Made by a program: the position numbers and the translations under genes. Positions 9,112 through 17,517 of a stretch of 64,000 nucleotides of DNA are shown here, one piece after another (within the stretch, counting starts at the first letter, position 1; the number at the start of each line of letters is the position of its first letter). The notes beneath the pieces are model-generated. The model saw only the letters and a program-made list of their open reading frames with translations, searched no databases and had not been told where the DNA came from. The DNA comes from Cupriavidus pauculus (GTDB lineage: Bacteria; Pseudomonadota; Gammaproteobacteria; Burkholderiales; Burkholderiaceae), in the NCBI RefSeq assembly GCF_003854935.1, contig NZ_CP033969.1, positions 2,232,001-2,296,000 on the forward strand, in the 5' to 3' direction.

Positions 9112-10017
9112 ATGAACCTCGCGCGCTTCGACCTCGTCACGCTCGGCCTGTTCGTCGCCGTGGCCCGCCAGGGCAGCATCTCGGCCGGGGCGCGGCAGTC
9201 GCACCTGGCCGTGGCGGCCGCCAGCAAGCGGATTTCCGACCTGGAGGCGTCCGTGGGCGCGCCACTGTTCTTCCGCCACGCGGCCGGCGTGCAGCTCACC
9301 GAGGCGGGGCAGGCGTGCTTCCACCATGCGCTGACCATCCTGCAGGACGTGGAGCGGATGGCGGGTGTGATGTCCGACTACGCGTCGGGCGTGCGCGGGC
9401 AGGTGCGCGTCTGCGCGAACACGTCGGCCATCACCCAGTTCCTGCCCGACGACCTGGCGCAGTTCATGCGCCAGCATCCGACCATCCGCATCGAGCTGGA
9501 AGAACACAACAGCAGCGACATCGTGGCCGCGCTGATGGAAAACCGCGCCGACGTCGGCATCTTTGCCGACCGCACGCCGTGCACCGGGCTGGTCACGGTG
9601 GAGTACCGGCAGGACGAGCTGGTCATCATCACGCCCCCGGGCCATCCGCTGGCGCAGGACGGGCCGGTTCACTACGCTGATGCGCTCGAATACGACTTTG
9701 TCAGCCTGCCGCAGGTGACGTCGCTGGCCGCGCGGCTGCTGGAGGAAAGCAGCCGGCTGGAACGCCAGTTCCGGCTGCGCATCCAGGTACGCAGCTTCGA
9801 CGCGATGTGCCGCATGGTGATGGCCGGGCTGGGCGTCGGCGTGCTGCCGCGCATCGCCGCCGAGCCGCACGTCAAGTCGATGGGCCTGGCACTGGTCGGC
9901 CTGCGCGACCCCTGGGCCCGCCGCTCGCTGCTGATCGGCATGCGCGACCCGGCCGGGCTCACGGTATCGGCGCGGCTGCTGATCACGCATCTGTGCGGGG
10001 ATCGGGCGCCGTTCTAG
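9112..10017 (+). CDS. LysR family transcriptional regulator
   Basis: 301 residues. An N-terminal winged helix-turn-helix (about 1-65; FVAVARQGSISAGARQSHLAVAAASKRISDLE) is followed by a periplasmic-binding-protein-like effector domain (about 90-295; GQVRVCANTSAITQFLP). The start ATG lies 2 bp after recR with no clear SD, so translation may be coupled. LysR genes usually regulate a divergent neighbour, but none is divergent here, so its target and ligand cannot be read from context. The repeat cluster and an insertion sequence follow. Confidence 0.9.
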   Translation: MNLARFDLVTLGLFVAVARQGSISAGARQSHLAVAAASKRISDLEASVGAPLFFRHAAGVQLTEAGQACFHHALTILQDVERMAGVMSDYASGVRGQVRVCANTSAITQFLPDDLAQFMRQHPTIRIELEEHNSSDIVAALMENRADVGIFADRTPCTGLVTVEYRQDELVIITPPGHPLAQDGPVHYADALEYDFVSLPQVTSLAARLLEESSRLERQFRLRIQVRSFDAMCRMVMAGLGVGVLPRIAAEPHVKSMGLALVGLRDPWARRSLLIGMRDPAGLTVSARLLITHLCGDRAPF

Positions 10018-10064
10018 GGCTTGCCTGGCGTGTCGCCAGTTGAACGGCTGGCCCTCACCCCCGG

Positions 10065-10091
10065 CCCCTCTCCCGCCGTGCGGGAGAGGGG
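10065..10091. repeat. REP-like palindrome 3
   Basis: CCCCTCTCCCGC-CGT-GCGGGAGAGGGG, 12-bp stem with a 3-nt loop. The left flank reads CCCTCACCCCCGG. First member of the 10.0-11.7 kb cluster, which fills the gap between the LysR gene and the diguanylate cyclase. Confidence 0.85.
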
Positions 10092-10134
10092 AGAAAACAA
10101 GCGGGGACGTTTGAGCTACCGCACGGTTCTGGCT

Positions 10135-10161
10135 CCCCTCTCCCGCCGTGCGGGAGAGGGG
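10135..10161. repeat. REP-like palindrome 4
   Basis: Same stem and loop as palindrome 3, in inverted orientation with right flank CTGGGGGTGAGGGCG. Palindromes 3 and 4 are joined by a spacer (AGAAAACAAGCGGGGACG and on) that recurs after palindrome 5. Confidence 0.85.
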
Positions 10162-10231
10162 CTGGGGGTGAGGGCGTTGAGGCTCTGCTTGCCGACCTGT
10201 CTCAGTTTGAGCCGCTGGCCCTCTCCCCCGG

Positions 10232-10258
10232 CCCCTCTCCCGCCGTGCGGGAGAGGGG
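10232..10258. repeat. REP-like palindrome 5
   Basis: Repeats palindrome 3 and its flanks about 170 bp further on, showing that the palindrome pair with its spacers is itself tandemly duplicated. Confidence 0.85.
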
Positions 10259-10302
10259 AGAAAACAAGCGGGGACGCCTGAGTTACCGCACGGTTCTGGC
10301 TC

Positions 10303-10320
10303 CCCTCTCCCACAACGTGG
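10303..10320. repeat. REP-like palindrome 6, left part, split by the IS
   Basis: CCCCTCTCCCACAACGTGG ends at the insertion sequence. Its partner GGGAGAGGGG is found right of the IS at 11607-11616. Without the IS and one copy of CGTGG, the two parts rejoin as a perfect stem CCCCTCTCCCAC/GTGGGAGAGGGG. Confidence 0.85.
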
Positions 10321-10370
10321 TGTACGTACCGGAGACATGGGTAACGGGTGTCCGAGGACATAGGTAACAC
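10321..10370 (+). repeat. Left terminal inverted repeat with double motif
   Basis: TGTA and then GGAGACATGGGTAAC and GGACATAGGTAAC in tandem. It matches the right end in inverted orientation. Confidence 0.85.
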
Positions 10371-10384
10371 GTGATCTACGCCTA

Positions 10385-11515
10385 TCATGATAGGCGTAGA
10401 TCCAGTTCCCCAATGTCAAAGCGGCTGAACCAGATACCGAACAGGCCGTCTTGCTTGGTAGGGCGCAGTGCGATTCTCTGGCCGATGAATGCCTTGCCAA
10501 TCTTCACTCTGCATCCTTTCACCGTAATGCAGGCTGAGCTGTTGACTTTGTAGACCTTGTCCGTCGATAGATTTTCGACGACTGGCAAGACTTTCGGGTA
10601 CGGCATTTGGCTGGCCTGGTAGCGGCTGATTGGCACCGCCATGCCCAGCGCCTCATGGGGGCGCTTGGTGTTGTAGCGGTCTCGGAAGCCATCAAAATGA
10701 CTCTGTGCGTCATCGTTGTCGATGAAACGGCGATGCTGCAGCAGTTCAACCTTGAGCGTGCGGTGAAACCGTTCATCCTTGCCTTGTGTCTGAGGGTGAC
10801 GAGGCCTGGAATGACTCACCCGAATGCCCAGTTGCAGCAGCCAGACGGTTAGCATCGTGTACCCCAACCCGTCGTTGCCACCGCCCCATGGCGGACCGTT
10901 GTCCATCGTCATGCGGCGCGGCAACCCATAGCGCTCAAACGTGGCGATGAGCTGCTTCTGGACCGTCGGGTACTGCTCGTCATTGCAGGCAGCCAGGCAC
11001 AGGCTGAAACGCGAGTGGTCGTCCAGTACGGTCAGCGGATGGCACAGCCCGCGCTCGTTACGCACGTAGCCCTTGAAGTCCATCTGCCAAAGATCGTTGG
11101 GATGCGGGTGTTCGAAGCGTCTGAATGGCCCTTGCTCGGCCGCTGCCTTGCCGCCAATCAGGCAGTCATTGCGACGCAGGATCTCGTGCACCGTGCTGCG
11201 GGCTGGAAGCTCCGGCACCTCGCCCTTCATGAGTTCACGTAGCTTGCGCGCGCCCCAATAGGGATTCTCCTCATGCAAGGTCAGCACGCGTCGTTCCAAC
11301 TCGACGGGCGTGCGCTCCGGACTGGAGCGTGGCCGGCGGCTGCGGTCCGCCAGACCTGCCTCGCCAAACTCCTCATACCGGTCCAGCCATTTGTACAGCG
11401 TCTTGGGAGCAATCCCCCAGCGCCGGGCCAGTTCCCGTTTGTTGGCTCCCGGCTGCCCGGCCAGGAGCACCACTTCCCTGCGTTGATCCATGACTAACAC
11501 GTCCTTCCATGGCAT
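10385..11515 (-). CDS. IS481-family transposase
   Basis: 376 residues from the chosen start MPWKDVLVMDQRR, typical of the family; the frame is open 7 codons further upstream. It has an N-terminal helix-turn-helix (ANKRELARRWGIAPKTLYKWLDRY), then an integrase core with the DDE residues in WQMDFKG (D146), MTMDNGPPW (D205) and GKDERFHRTLK (E248). The C-terminal tail is beta-rich. The frame is intact. It is expected to cut and join the 50-bp ends described for the element. Confidence 0.95.
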   Translation of the reverse strand: MPWKDVLVMDQRREVVLLAGQPGANKRELARRWGIAPKTLYKWLDRYEEFGEAGLADRSRRPRSSPERTPVELERRVLTLHEENPYWGARKLRELMKGEVPELPARSTVHEILRRNDCLIGGKAAAEQGPFRRFEHPHPNDLWQMDFKGYVRNERGLCHPLTVLDDHSRFSLCLAACNDEQYPTVQKQLIATFERYGLPRRMTMDNGPPWGGGNDGLGYTMLTVWLLQLGIRVSHSRPRHPQTQGKDERFHRTLKVELLQHRRFIDNDDAQSHFDGFRDRYNTKRPHEALGMAVPISRYQASQMPYPKVLPVVENLSTDKVYKVNSSACITVKGCRVKIGKAFIGQRIALRPTKQDGLFGIWFSRFDIGELDLRLS

Positions 11516-11554
11516 GGCAGGTCTCCTATAAGACACTGCTAGCCAGTCTAGATG

Positions 11555-11603
11555 TGTTACCCATGTCCCCGGACGAGTGTTACCTATGTCTCCGGTCTAT
11601 ACA
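11555..11603 (-). repeat. Right terminal inverted repeat with double motif
   Basis: Inverted counterpart of the left end: GGAGACATAGGTAAC and GGGGACATGGGTAAC on the minus strand, ending in TGTA at the outer boundary. Confidence 0.85.
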
Positions 11604-11686
11604 CGTGGGAGAGGGGCTGGGGGTGAGGGCGTTGAGGCTCTGCTTGCCGACAGGTCGCGGTTTGCACCGCTGGCCCTCTCCCCCGG

Positions 11687-11713
11687 CCCCTCTCCCGCCG
11701 TGCGGGAGAGGGG
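11687..11713. repeat. REP-like palindrome 7
   Basis: CCCCTCTCCCGC-CGT-GCGGGAGAGGGG with the same left flank as palindrome 5 and the AGAAACAAGCGGGGACG spacer after it. Last copy of the cluster, about 40 bp from the end of the diguanylate cyclase gene. Confidence 0.85.
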
Positions 11714-11751
11714 AGAAACAAGCGGGGACGCCTGAGCCATCCCCCATACCC

Positions 11752-13086
11752 CTACCGCGCCACCACCGCCTCGTCGGCGAATTCCACGCGGTCGCGGCCC
11801 TTGTGCTTGCTGCGGTAGAGCGCCTGGTCGGCGCGCGAGATCATGCCGTGGATGGTGTCGCCGGGCTGGACGCTGGCCACGCCCAGGCTGGCCGTCATCG
11901 GGCCGGTTAGCGGGAAATGGCGCTCGGACACGGTGCGGCGCAGCCCTTCGGCCTGGGCCACGGCGGCCGGCGCGTCGGTGTCGGGGCAGATGATCAGGAA
12001 TTCCTCGCCGCCCCAGCGCCCCACGGTGTCCACGTCGCGCATCGCGTCCAGGATGCGGCCGGCCAGTTCCACCAGCACGCGGTCGCCCACCTGGTGGCCG
12101 TGGTTATCGTTGATGGCCTTGAAGCGGTCGACGTCGATCAGGATGATCGAGAACGGGTGGCCGTCGCGGCGGTGGCGCTCCAGTTCGCTGATCAGCACCG
12201 CGTCCAGGTGGCGGCGGTTGAAGACGCCGGTCAGCTGGTCGGTCTTCGACAGCGCCTCAAGCTGCAGGTTTTTTTCGACCAGTTCGGTCTGGGTGGCCTG
12301 GATCTGCGCGAACGCCTCATGGCTGCGCTGGATGGCGGCGCGCACGGTCAGCTCCGCCTCCGTGCGCTCGGCGATGATCCGCTTGAGCTTGCGCAGCACC
12401 TGGTTGAAGCCGTCGATCACGCTGTCGAACTCGGTGCGGCCGATGCGCGACAGCTCGTCCAGCTCGTCGCCATGGCCCGATGCCAGCTGGAACAGCGCCC
12501 GCTGCAGGCGTTCCAGCGGGCGAAAGACCATGCGCAGCCCGAACGTCAGCAGCAGCACCAGCACCACGTCGATGGCCGCCACCTCGGTCACGCCGTGCAT
12601 CATCGCGTTGCGCAGCGCCCGCTCCATCGGCTCGTGCGAAAAGCGGATGACGGCGGTGCCGATCGGCTGCTCGCGCCGGGCGGGGTCGATGCTGGCGGGC
12701 GGGTAGATCTGCACCTCGCTCAGCGCGTCGTGCGGGCCGGTGGCGGAGCAGGGCGGGCGGCCCGGCGCGGCCGGATGGCCGGCCGTGGCATAGGTTTCGC
12801 GGCCGTCGGGCGAGAACACGCACGCCTCGTAGACTTCCGGATGCACCAGCATGGCTTCCAGCCGGCTGCGCAGGATGCCGACGTTGAGCGCCCAGGCCGG
12901 CTCGGCCAGGCTCTGCCCCAGGCTATCGACGATCTCCGCGCGCGCCCGCTCGAAGCGCTGCGTCAGTTCCTGGCGCAACTGCCACTGCCGGTGCGCGGCG
13001 AATGCCCCCAGCGTTGTCGTGGTGACAACGATGAACAGCACGATCATCCTGTTCCGGATCGAATGGACCGGGGGAAGCTGTGGCAT
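11752..13086 (-). CDS. Membrane-bound diguanylate cyclase (GGDEF)
   Basis: 444 residues. Makes cyclic di-GMP from two GTP. A first membrane helix (about 12-31), a periplasmic sensor region of about 130 residues and a second helix (about 166-190) lead into a HAMP-like segment, a coiled coil (about 255-290) and the GGDEF domain. The active-site motif GGEEF (359-363) and the inhibitory site RDVD (350-353), five residues before it, are both intact, so the enzyme should be active and feedback-inhibited. It starts 34 bp after the periplasmic binding protein gene on the same strand, so the two are probably one operon. Confidence 0.93.
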   Translation of the reverse strand: MPQLPPVHSIRNRMIVLFIVVTTTTLGAFAAHRQWQLRQELTQRFERARAEIVDSLGQSLAEPAWALNVGILRSRLEAMLVHPEVYEACVFSPDGRETYATAGHPAAPGRPPCSATGPHDALSEVQIYPPASIDPARREQPIGTAVIRFSHEPMERALRNAMMHGVTEVAAIDVVLVLLLTFGLRMVFRPLERLQRALFQLASGHGDELDELSRIGRTEFDSVIDGFNQVLRKLKRIIAERTEAELTVRAAIQRSHEAFAQIQATQTELVEKNLQLEALSKTDQLTGVFNRRHLDAVLISELERHRRDGHPFSIILIDVDRFKAINDNHGHQVGDRVLVELAGRILDAMRDVDTVGRWGGEEFLIICPDTDAPAAVAQAEGLRRTVSERHFPLTGPMTASLGVASVQPGDTIHGMISRADQALYRSKHKGRDRVEFADEAVVAR

Positions 13087-13120
13087 GAAGGGCTCGACCT
13101 GAAGGCATCAGGGACGGATT

Positions 13121-13879
13121 CTATTGATCCACCGCCTTGTTGAATAGCTGGCGGAAACGCGCCAGTTCCGGGTGCGATGCCTCGTATTTGCGGCTGAAGC
13201 CCACATGGACCGATTCGGCGCGGATATTCAGCACGCGCCGGGACTTGTAGCGCATCCGTTCGGGCAGCCCGCGCGCCTCCAGCGCGACCAGCGCCTCGTT
13301 GATGACGGCGCTGGGGTTGACCACGCAATCGATCTCGCCAACCAGCATCTTCTTGACCAGGTCGTGGAACTCGTGGCCCTCGACGATCTCGATCCGGCCC
13401 TCGCGCGCCATCTCGAAAAAGCGCGGCCCCGGCGCCAGGTACGCGCGCTGGTTGCCGAACCGCAGGCCGGCAAAGTCGTCCGGATAGGTGTGGAACGTGC
13501 GGCCGGCAATGGCGTCGCGGTTGCAGTGGACGGCCACCTCCTCGATATAGAACGGTCGGGAGTGGTTCAGGAACGGCCGTTCCTTCGGCCGGTAGTAGAC
13601 GCCCAGGATGCCGGCGCTGTTGCCGTTGCGGGCTTCCTCGACCACGCGGGCCCACGAGGCGAAGCGGATCTCGACCTTGAACTCGGGCGGCATCCGCTTG
13701 AGCACGCGCTGCAGGTGGTCGATGTAGGCGCCCTTGGGCACGCCGTTTTCCTCGTATGACTGCGGCCGCTGGCCGGCCTCGGAGTACAGCACGATGGGGG
13801 TGGTCTGCGCCAGCGCGAGCGTCGATGTCCAGCAGGCGCAGGCGGCGCAGAGGATGCGGCAAAGGCGGGTCAGTCGCAT
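13121..13879 (-). CDS. Periplasmic substrate-binding protein (PBP2-like)
   Basis: 252 residues with a signal peptide (MRLTRLCRILCAACACWTST, cleavage after LALA). The body has the transporter substrate-binding fold seen in amino-acid receptors (LYSEAGQRPQSYEENGVPKG, then YIDHLQRVLKRMP, and NGNSAGILGVYYRPKERPF). No permease or ATPase gene is nearby; a diguanylate cyclase follows. This makes a sensory role more likely than transport, which is inference. The frame is open to 14002 but the signal peptide fixes the start at 13879. Confidence 0.85.
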   Translation of the reverse strand: MRLTRLCRILCAACACWTSTLALAQTTPIVLYSEAGQRPQSYEENGVPKGAYIDHLQRVLKRMPPEFKVEIRFASWARVVEEARNGNSAGILGVYYRPKERPFLNHSRPFYIEEVAVHCNRDAIAGRTFHTYPDDFAGLRFGNQRAYLAPGPRFFEMAREGRIEIVEGHEFHDLVKKMLVGEIDCVVNPSAVINEALVALEARGLPERMRYKSRRVLNIRAESVHVGFSRKYEASHPELARFRQLFNKAVDQ

Positions 13880-14118
13880 GGCATCGGGGCCGCTGAGGTA
13901 GGTGCGGGGCAGGGTGTGCCCGGGCGTGTGCCCCGGATAACGGCAGGTCGCGGGGCGAAGTTGACCCAACCCGCCGTCAGGGTTAGCCCCAATCCTTCGC
14001 ATTCCGAGAAAACCCGCTTTCCGGAATGCCGATTCCGCGTCACCCCGCGCTGTAGCACACTCCGTCGAAACAAAGCCAATCCCCCCATACGGGTCAGTTT
14101 CACGGAGACATTTCCAAC

Positions 14119-15315
14119 ATGGCGCAACAGATTCTCAACGGCATCAAGGTCCTGGAACTGGGCCAGTTGATCGCCGGCCCCTTTGCCGCCAAGACCCTGG
14201 CCGATTTCGGCGCCCATGTGGTCAAGGTGGAGCCGCCCGGCCAGGGCGACCCGTTGCGCAAATGGCGCATGCTGCACGACGACACGTCGGTCTGGTGGGA
14301 GGCACAGTCCCGCAACAAGCAGTCGATCGCCATCGACCTGCGCCAGCCGGACGGCCAGGCGCTGGTGCGCAAGCTGGCCGCCGAAGCCGACGTGCTGATC
14401 GAAAACTTCCGCCCCGGCACCATGGAAAAGTGGGGCATGGGCTGGGACGTGCTGCACCAGGCCAACCCGAAGCTGATCATGCTGCGCGTGTCGGGCTACG
14501 GGCAGACCGGCCCCAAGCGCGATGAACCGGGCTTTGCGGCCGTGGCCGAGGCCATGAGCGGTTTGCGTCACCTGACGGGCGAGCCGGGCCGGCCGCCGGT
14601 GCGCGCGGGGCTGTCGCTGGGTGACACCATCGCCGGCCTGCACGGCGCGCTGGGCGTGCTGCTGGCGCTGTACGAGCGCGACGCGCGCGGCGGCGTGGGG
14701 CAGGTCATCGACGTGGCGCTCTACGAATCGCTGTTCAACCTCAGCGAAAGCCTGCTGCCCGAGTACTCGGCGTTTGGCGCGGTGCGCCAGCCGGCCGGCG
14801 GCGCGTTGCCGGGCATCGCACCGTCCAACGCCTACCCGTGCGGCTGCGGCGACTACGTGCTGATCGCCGCCAACGGCGACGCCATCTTCAAGCGGCTGAT
14901 GACGGCCATGGGCCGGGAAGACCTGGGCGAGGACCCGGGCTTGGCCCGCAACGACGGCCGCGTGAAGCGCGTGGACGAGATCGACGCCGCGATTGCCGCC
15001 TGGACCCGCACCCAGACCGTGGCGTCCGCGCTGGAGGTGCTGCGCGCCGCCGACGTGCCGTCCGGGCGCATCTACACGGTCAAGGACATCGCCGAGGACC
15101 CGCACTACCGGGCCCGCGAGGTCATCGAGACCGTGACGTCCGCCAAGGGGCTGGCCGTCGAGGTGCCGGGGATCATCCCGAAGCTGTCCGGCAACCCGGG
15201 CGCCATCCATGACCGCGCGCCCACGCTGGGCGAGCATACCGACAACGTGCTGGCGCAGGCCGGCTTTGACGCGGCGGCCATTGCCGACCTGCGTGCCAAG
15301 GGGGTGATTGCATGA
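14119..15315 (+). CDS. Class III (CaiB/BaiF) CoA-transferase
   Basis: 398 residues. Moves CoA between carboxylic acids. The N-terminus ILNGIKVLELGQLIAGPFAA and the segment VKVEPPGQGDPLRKW are typical. Asp169 (in LGDTIAGLHG) falls where formyl-CoA transferase has its catalytic aspartate. The stop overlaps the next gene by 4 bp (ATGA), so the CoA-transferase and the lyase are translationally coupled. Together they suggest activation and cleavage of a branched or hydroxy dicarboxylic acid; the substrate is not evident. Confidence 0.9.
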   Translation: MAQQILNGIKVLELGQLIAGPFAAKTLADFGAHVVKVEPPGQGDPLRKWRMLHDDTSVWWEAQSRNKQSIAIDLRQPDGQALVRKLAAEADVLIENFRPGTMEKWGMGWDVLHQANPKLIMLRVSGYGQTGPKRDEPGFAAVAEAMSGLRHLTGEPGRPPVRAGLSLGDTIAGLHGALGVLLALYERDARGGVGQVIDVALYESLFNLSESLLPEYSAFGAVRQPAGGALPGIAPSNAYPCGCGDYVLIAANGDAIFKRLMTAMGREDLGEDPGLARNDGRVKRVDEIDAAIAAWTRTQTVASALEVLRAADVPSGRIYTVKDIAEDPHYRAREVIETVTSAKGLAVEVPGIIPKLSGNPGAIHDRAPTLGEHTDNVLAQAGFDAAAIADLRAKGVIA

Positions 15316-16292
15316 GTGCCCAGACCTATCCGCTGGCCGGGCCGGCCAGGATCGAGATCAACGAGGTGGCGCCGCGCGACGGCCTGCAGATCGAACCGTT
15401 CGTGGTGCCCACCGAGGGCAAGGTCGCCTTTGTCAACGCGCTGGCCCACTGCGGGTTTGCGCGCATCGAGGCCACGTCATTCACGTCGGCCCGGGCCATC
15501 CCCGCGCTGGCCGACGCCGAGGCCGTGATGCACCAGGTCGAGCGCGTGCCGGGCGTGCGCTACACGGTGCTGGTGCCCAACCTGCGCGGGCTGGAGCGCG
15601 CGCTGTCGTGCCGTCCGGACGAGGTCAACCTGGTGATGTCGGCCAGCGAGACGCACAACCGCGCCAACCTGCGCATGACGCGCGAGCAGTCGAAGGCCCA
15701 GTTGCTGGCGATGACCGAGGCGGCCAACGCGGCCGGCGTGCCGGTCAATATCTCGCTGTCGACCGTGTTCGGCTGCCCGTTCGAGGGCGATGTGGCCGAA
15801 GCCGACGTGATGGCGCTGGCCCGGACGTTCGCGGACGCCGGCGCGGCCGGCATCACGCTGTGCGACACCACGGGCATGGCCTATCCGAGCCAGGTGGCCG
15901 CGCTGTGCCAGGCGTTCCAGCGCACGCTGCCGGGCGTCGGCCTGACGATCCACCTGCACAACACGCGCGGCATGGGCCTGGCCAATGCCATCGCGGCCTG
16001 GCAGACCGGCGTGACGCGCTTTGACGCGGCCGCCGGCGGGCTGGGCGGCTGCCCGTACGCGCCCGGCGCCAGCGGCAACGTCAGCACCGAGGAACTGGTG
16101 CACATGTTCGCGTCGATGGGCGTGGATACCGGCGTGGACCTGGCGGCGCTGCTGGCGGTGGTCGGCGGCGTGTCCGAGCTGGTCCAGCGCGACGTGCCCA
16201 GCCAGTTGCTGCGCGCCGGCCCGCGCCTGCGCACGCACCAGCCGCCGGCCTGGATGGCGGAGTTCTTCGCCGGACAGGCTCGGCAGGCTTGA
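15312..16292 (+). CDS. Hydroxymethylglutaryl-CoA lyase-like enzyme
   Basis: 326 residues, TIM-barrel of the HMGL-like family. It has the metal and substrate motif EVAPRDGLQIE near residue 17, LHNTRGMGLAN (metal-binding histidine), and GGLGGCPYAPGASGN, which contains the catalytic cysteine loop. It cleaves 3-hydroxy-3-methyl-glutaryl-CoA or a related CoA ester into acetyl-CoA and an oxo acid. The start overlaps the CoA-transferase stop. Pairing with a CoA-transferase and a Bug receptor is frequent in Burkholderiales and suggests catabolism of an imported acid rather than leucine breakdown proper, which needs other genes not present here. Confidence 0.9.
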   Translation: MSAQTYPLAGPARIEINEVAPRDGLQIEPFVVPTEGKVAFVNALAHCGFARIEATSFTSARAIPALADAEAVMHQVERVPGVRYTVLVPNLRGLERALSCRPDEVNLVMSASETHNRANLRMTREQSKAQLLAMTEAANAAGVPVNISLSTVFGCPFEGDVAEADVMALARTFADAGAAGITLCDTTGMAYPSQVAALCQAFQRTLPGVGLTIHLHNTRGMGLANAIAAWQTGVTRFDAAAGGLGGCPYAPGASGNVSTEELVHMFASMGVDTGVDLAALLAVVGGVSELVQRDVPSQLLRAGPRLRTHQPPAWMAEFFAGQARQA

Positions 16293-16349
16293 GACGGGTT
16301 GATTACCCACGGATTTCCAAAGTCCCCCATAAAACATACGGAGACAATC

Positions 16350-17324
16350 ATGAAACGCAATTCCTACGGCGCCGCGGCGCTGCTGGCCGCCGGCCTGATG
16401 GCGTCGGGCGCCCAGGCCCAGGACGGTGCCTACCCGAACCGCCCGGTCATGCTCGTGGTGTCGGCCGCCGCCGGCGGCACGACCGACCTCGCGGCGCGCC
16501 TGATCGCCGAGCCGCTGGCCAAGGCGCTGGGCCAGTCGGTGGTGGTCGACAACAAGCCGGGCGGCAACGGCACCATCGCCGCGCAGAACGTGCAGCGCGC
16601 CAAGCCGGACGGCTACACGCTGCTGGTGCAGTACTCGGGCTACCACGTGATCACGCCGCTGCTGACCAAGACGTCGTGGGACCCGGTCAAGGACTTCATG
16701 CCGGTGGCCAACCTGCTGTCGGCGCCGCAGGTGCTGGTGGTGCGGCCCAGCCTGCCGGTCAAGTCGCTCAAGGAGCTGGTGGCGTACGCCAAGGCCAACC
16801 CGAACAAGCTCAACTATGCGTCGTCGGGCAATGGGTCGCTGCAGCACGTGTCGACGGAGCTGCTCAACCAGATGGCCGGCATCAAGATCACCCACGTGCC
16901 GTACAAGGGCACCGGCCCGGCCATGACCGACCTGCTGGGCGGCAACGTCGACATGACGATGACCACGCCGCCGCCGCTGATGGGCCATATCGCCGCCGGC
17001 AAGCTGCGCCCGCTGGTGGTGACCAGCAAGGCCCGGCTGGACAGCCTGAAGGACGTGCCGTCGGCGCCCGAGGCCGGCTACCCCGACCTGGACGTGTCGT
17101 CGTGGTTCGCCATGTACGCGCCGGCCGGCACGCCCAAGGCCGTGGTGGACAAGCTGACCACCGAGATCGAGAAGATCATGAAGACCGACGCCTTCCGCAA
17201 GAAGGCCGAGGAACTGGGCGCCGAGGCGAAGTACATGAACCCGCAGCAGCTTGACCAGTACCAGAAGGCCGAGCTCCAGCGCTGGGGCAAGGTGATCAAG
17301 TCCGCCAACATCCAGGCCGAATGA
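16350..17324 (+). CDS. Bug-family tripartite tricarboxylate transporter receptor
   Basis: 324 residues with a signal peptide (MKRNSYGAAALLAAGLMASG, cleaved after AQA). The mature part shows the Bug signature: YPNRPVMLVVSAAAGGTTDLAARLIAEPL and VVDNKPGGNGTIAAQ. Binds a carboxylic acid in the periplasm. The start at 16350 has ACGGAG 7 nt upstream. It lies 57 bp after the lyase and likely belongs to the same operon. As in many orphan Bug genes, no TctA/TctB membrane partners are nearby. Confidence 0.92.
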   Translation: MKRNSYGAAALLAAGLMASGAQAQDGAYPNRPVMLVVSAAAGGTTDLAARLIAEPLAKALGQSVVVDNKPGGNGTIAAQNVQRAKPDGYTLLVQYSGYHVITPLLTKTSWDPVKDFMPVANLLSAPQVLVVRPSLPVKSLKELVAYAKANPNKLNYASSGNGSLQHVSTELLNQMAGIKITHVPYKGTGPAMTDLLGGNVDMTMTTPPPLMGHIAAGKLRPLVVTSKARLDSLKDVPSAPEAGYPDLDVSSWFAMYAPAGTPKAVVDKLTTEIEKIMKTDAFRKKAEELGAEAKYMNPQQLDQYQKAELQRWGKVIKSANIQAE

Positions 17325-17517
17325 GGCCGGGACCAGCCGATTGAAAGGGCCGCGGCGTAGCATGAGCGCCGCCGCGTTTTCTGCCCGGCCTCCGGTCAAC
17401 TCCCGATGCGGGAGCCACCGGGGTCGGGTAGCATCGCCGGGAGCCGCTGTGCGGCGGCCCGGCTTTTGCGCGTCGCGCCCCCATTCAAAACAGAAGCAGA
17501 AAAGGCAGGAGATCGAT

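Larger units (their letters stand above)
10321..11603 (-). mobile_element. Complete IS481-family insertion sequence (1283 bp)
   Basis: Both ends are visible: TGTACGTACCGGAGACATGG on the left and, inverted, TGTATAGACCGGAGACATAG on the right. Each end carries two copies of GGAGACATRGGTAAC or GGACATRGGTAAC, likely transposase binding sites. The flanks carry CGTGG on both sides (10316-10320 and 11604-11608), a likely 5-bp target duplication. One transposase gene fills the element on the minus strand with no frameshift or stop, so it looks active. Confidence 0.9.
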
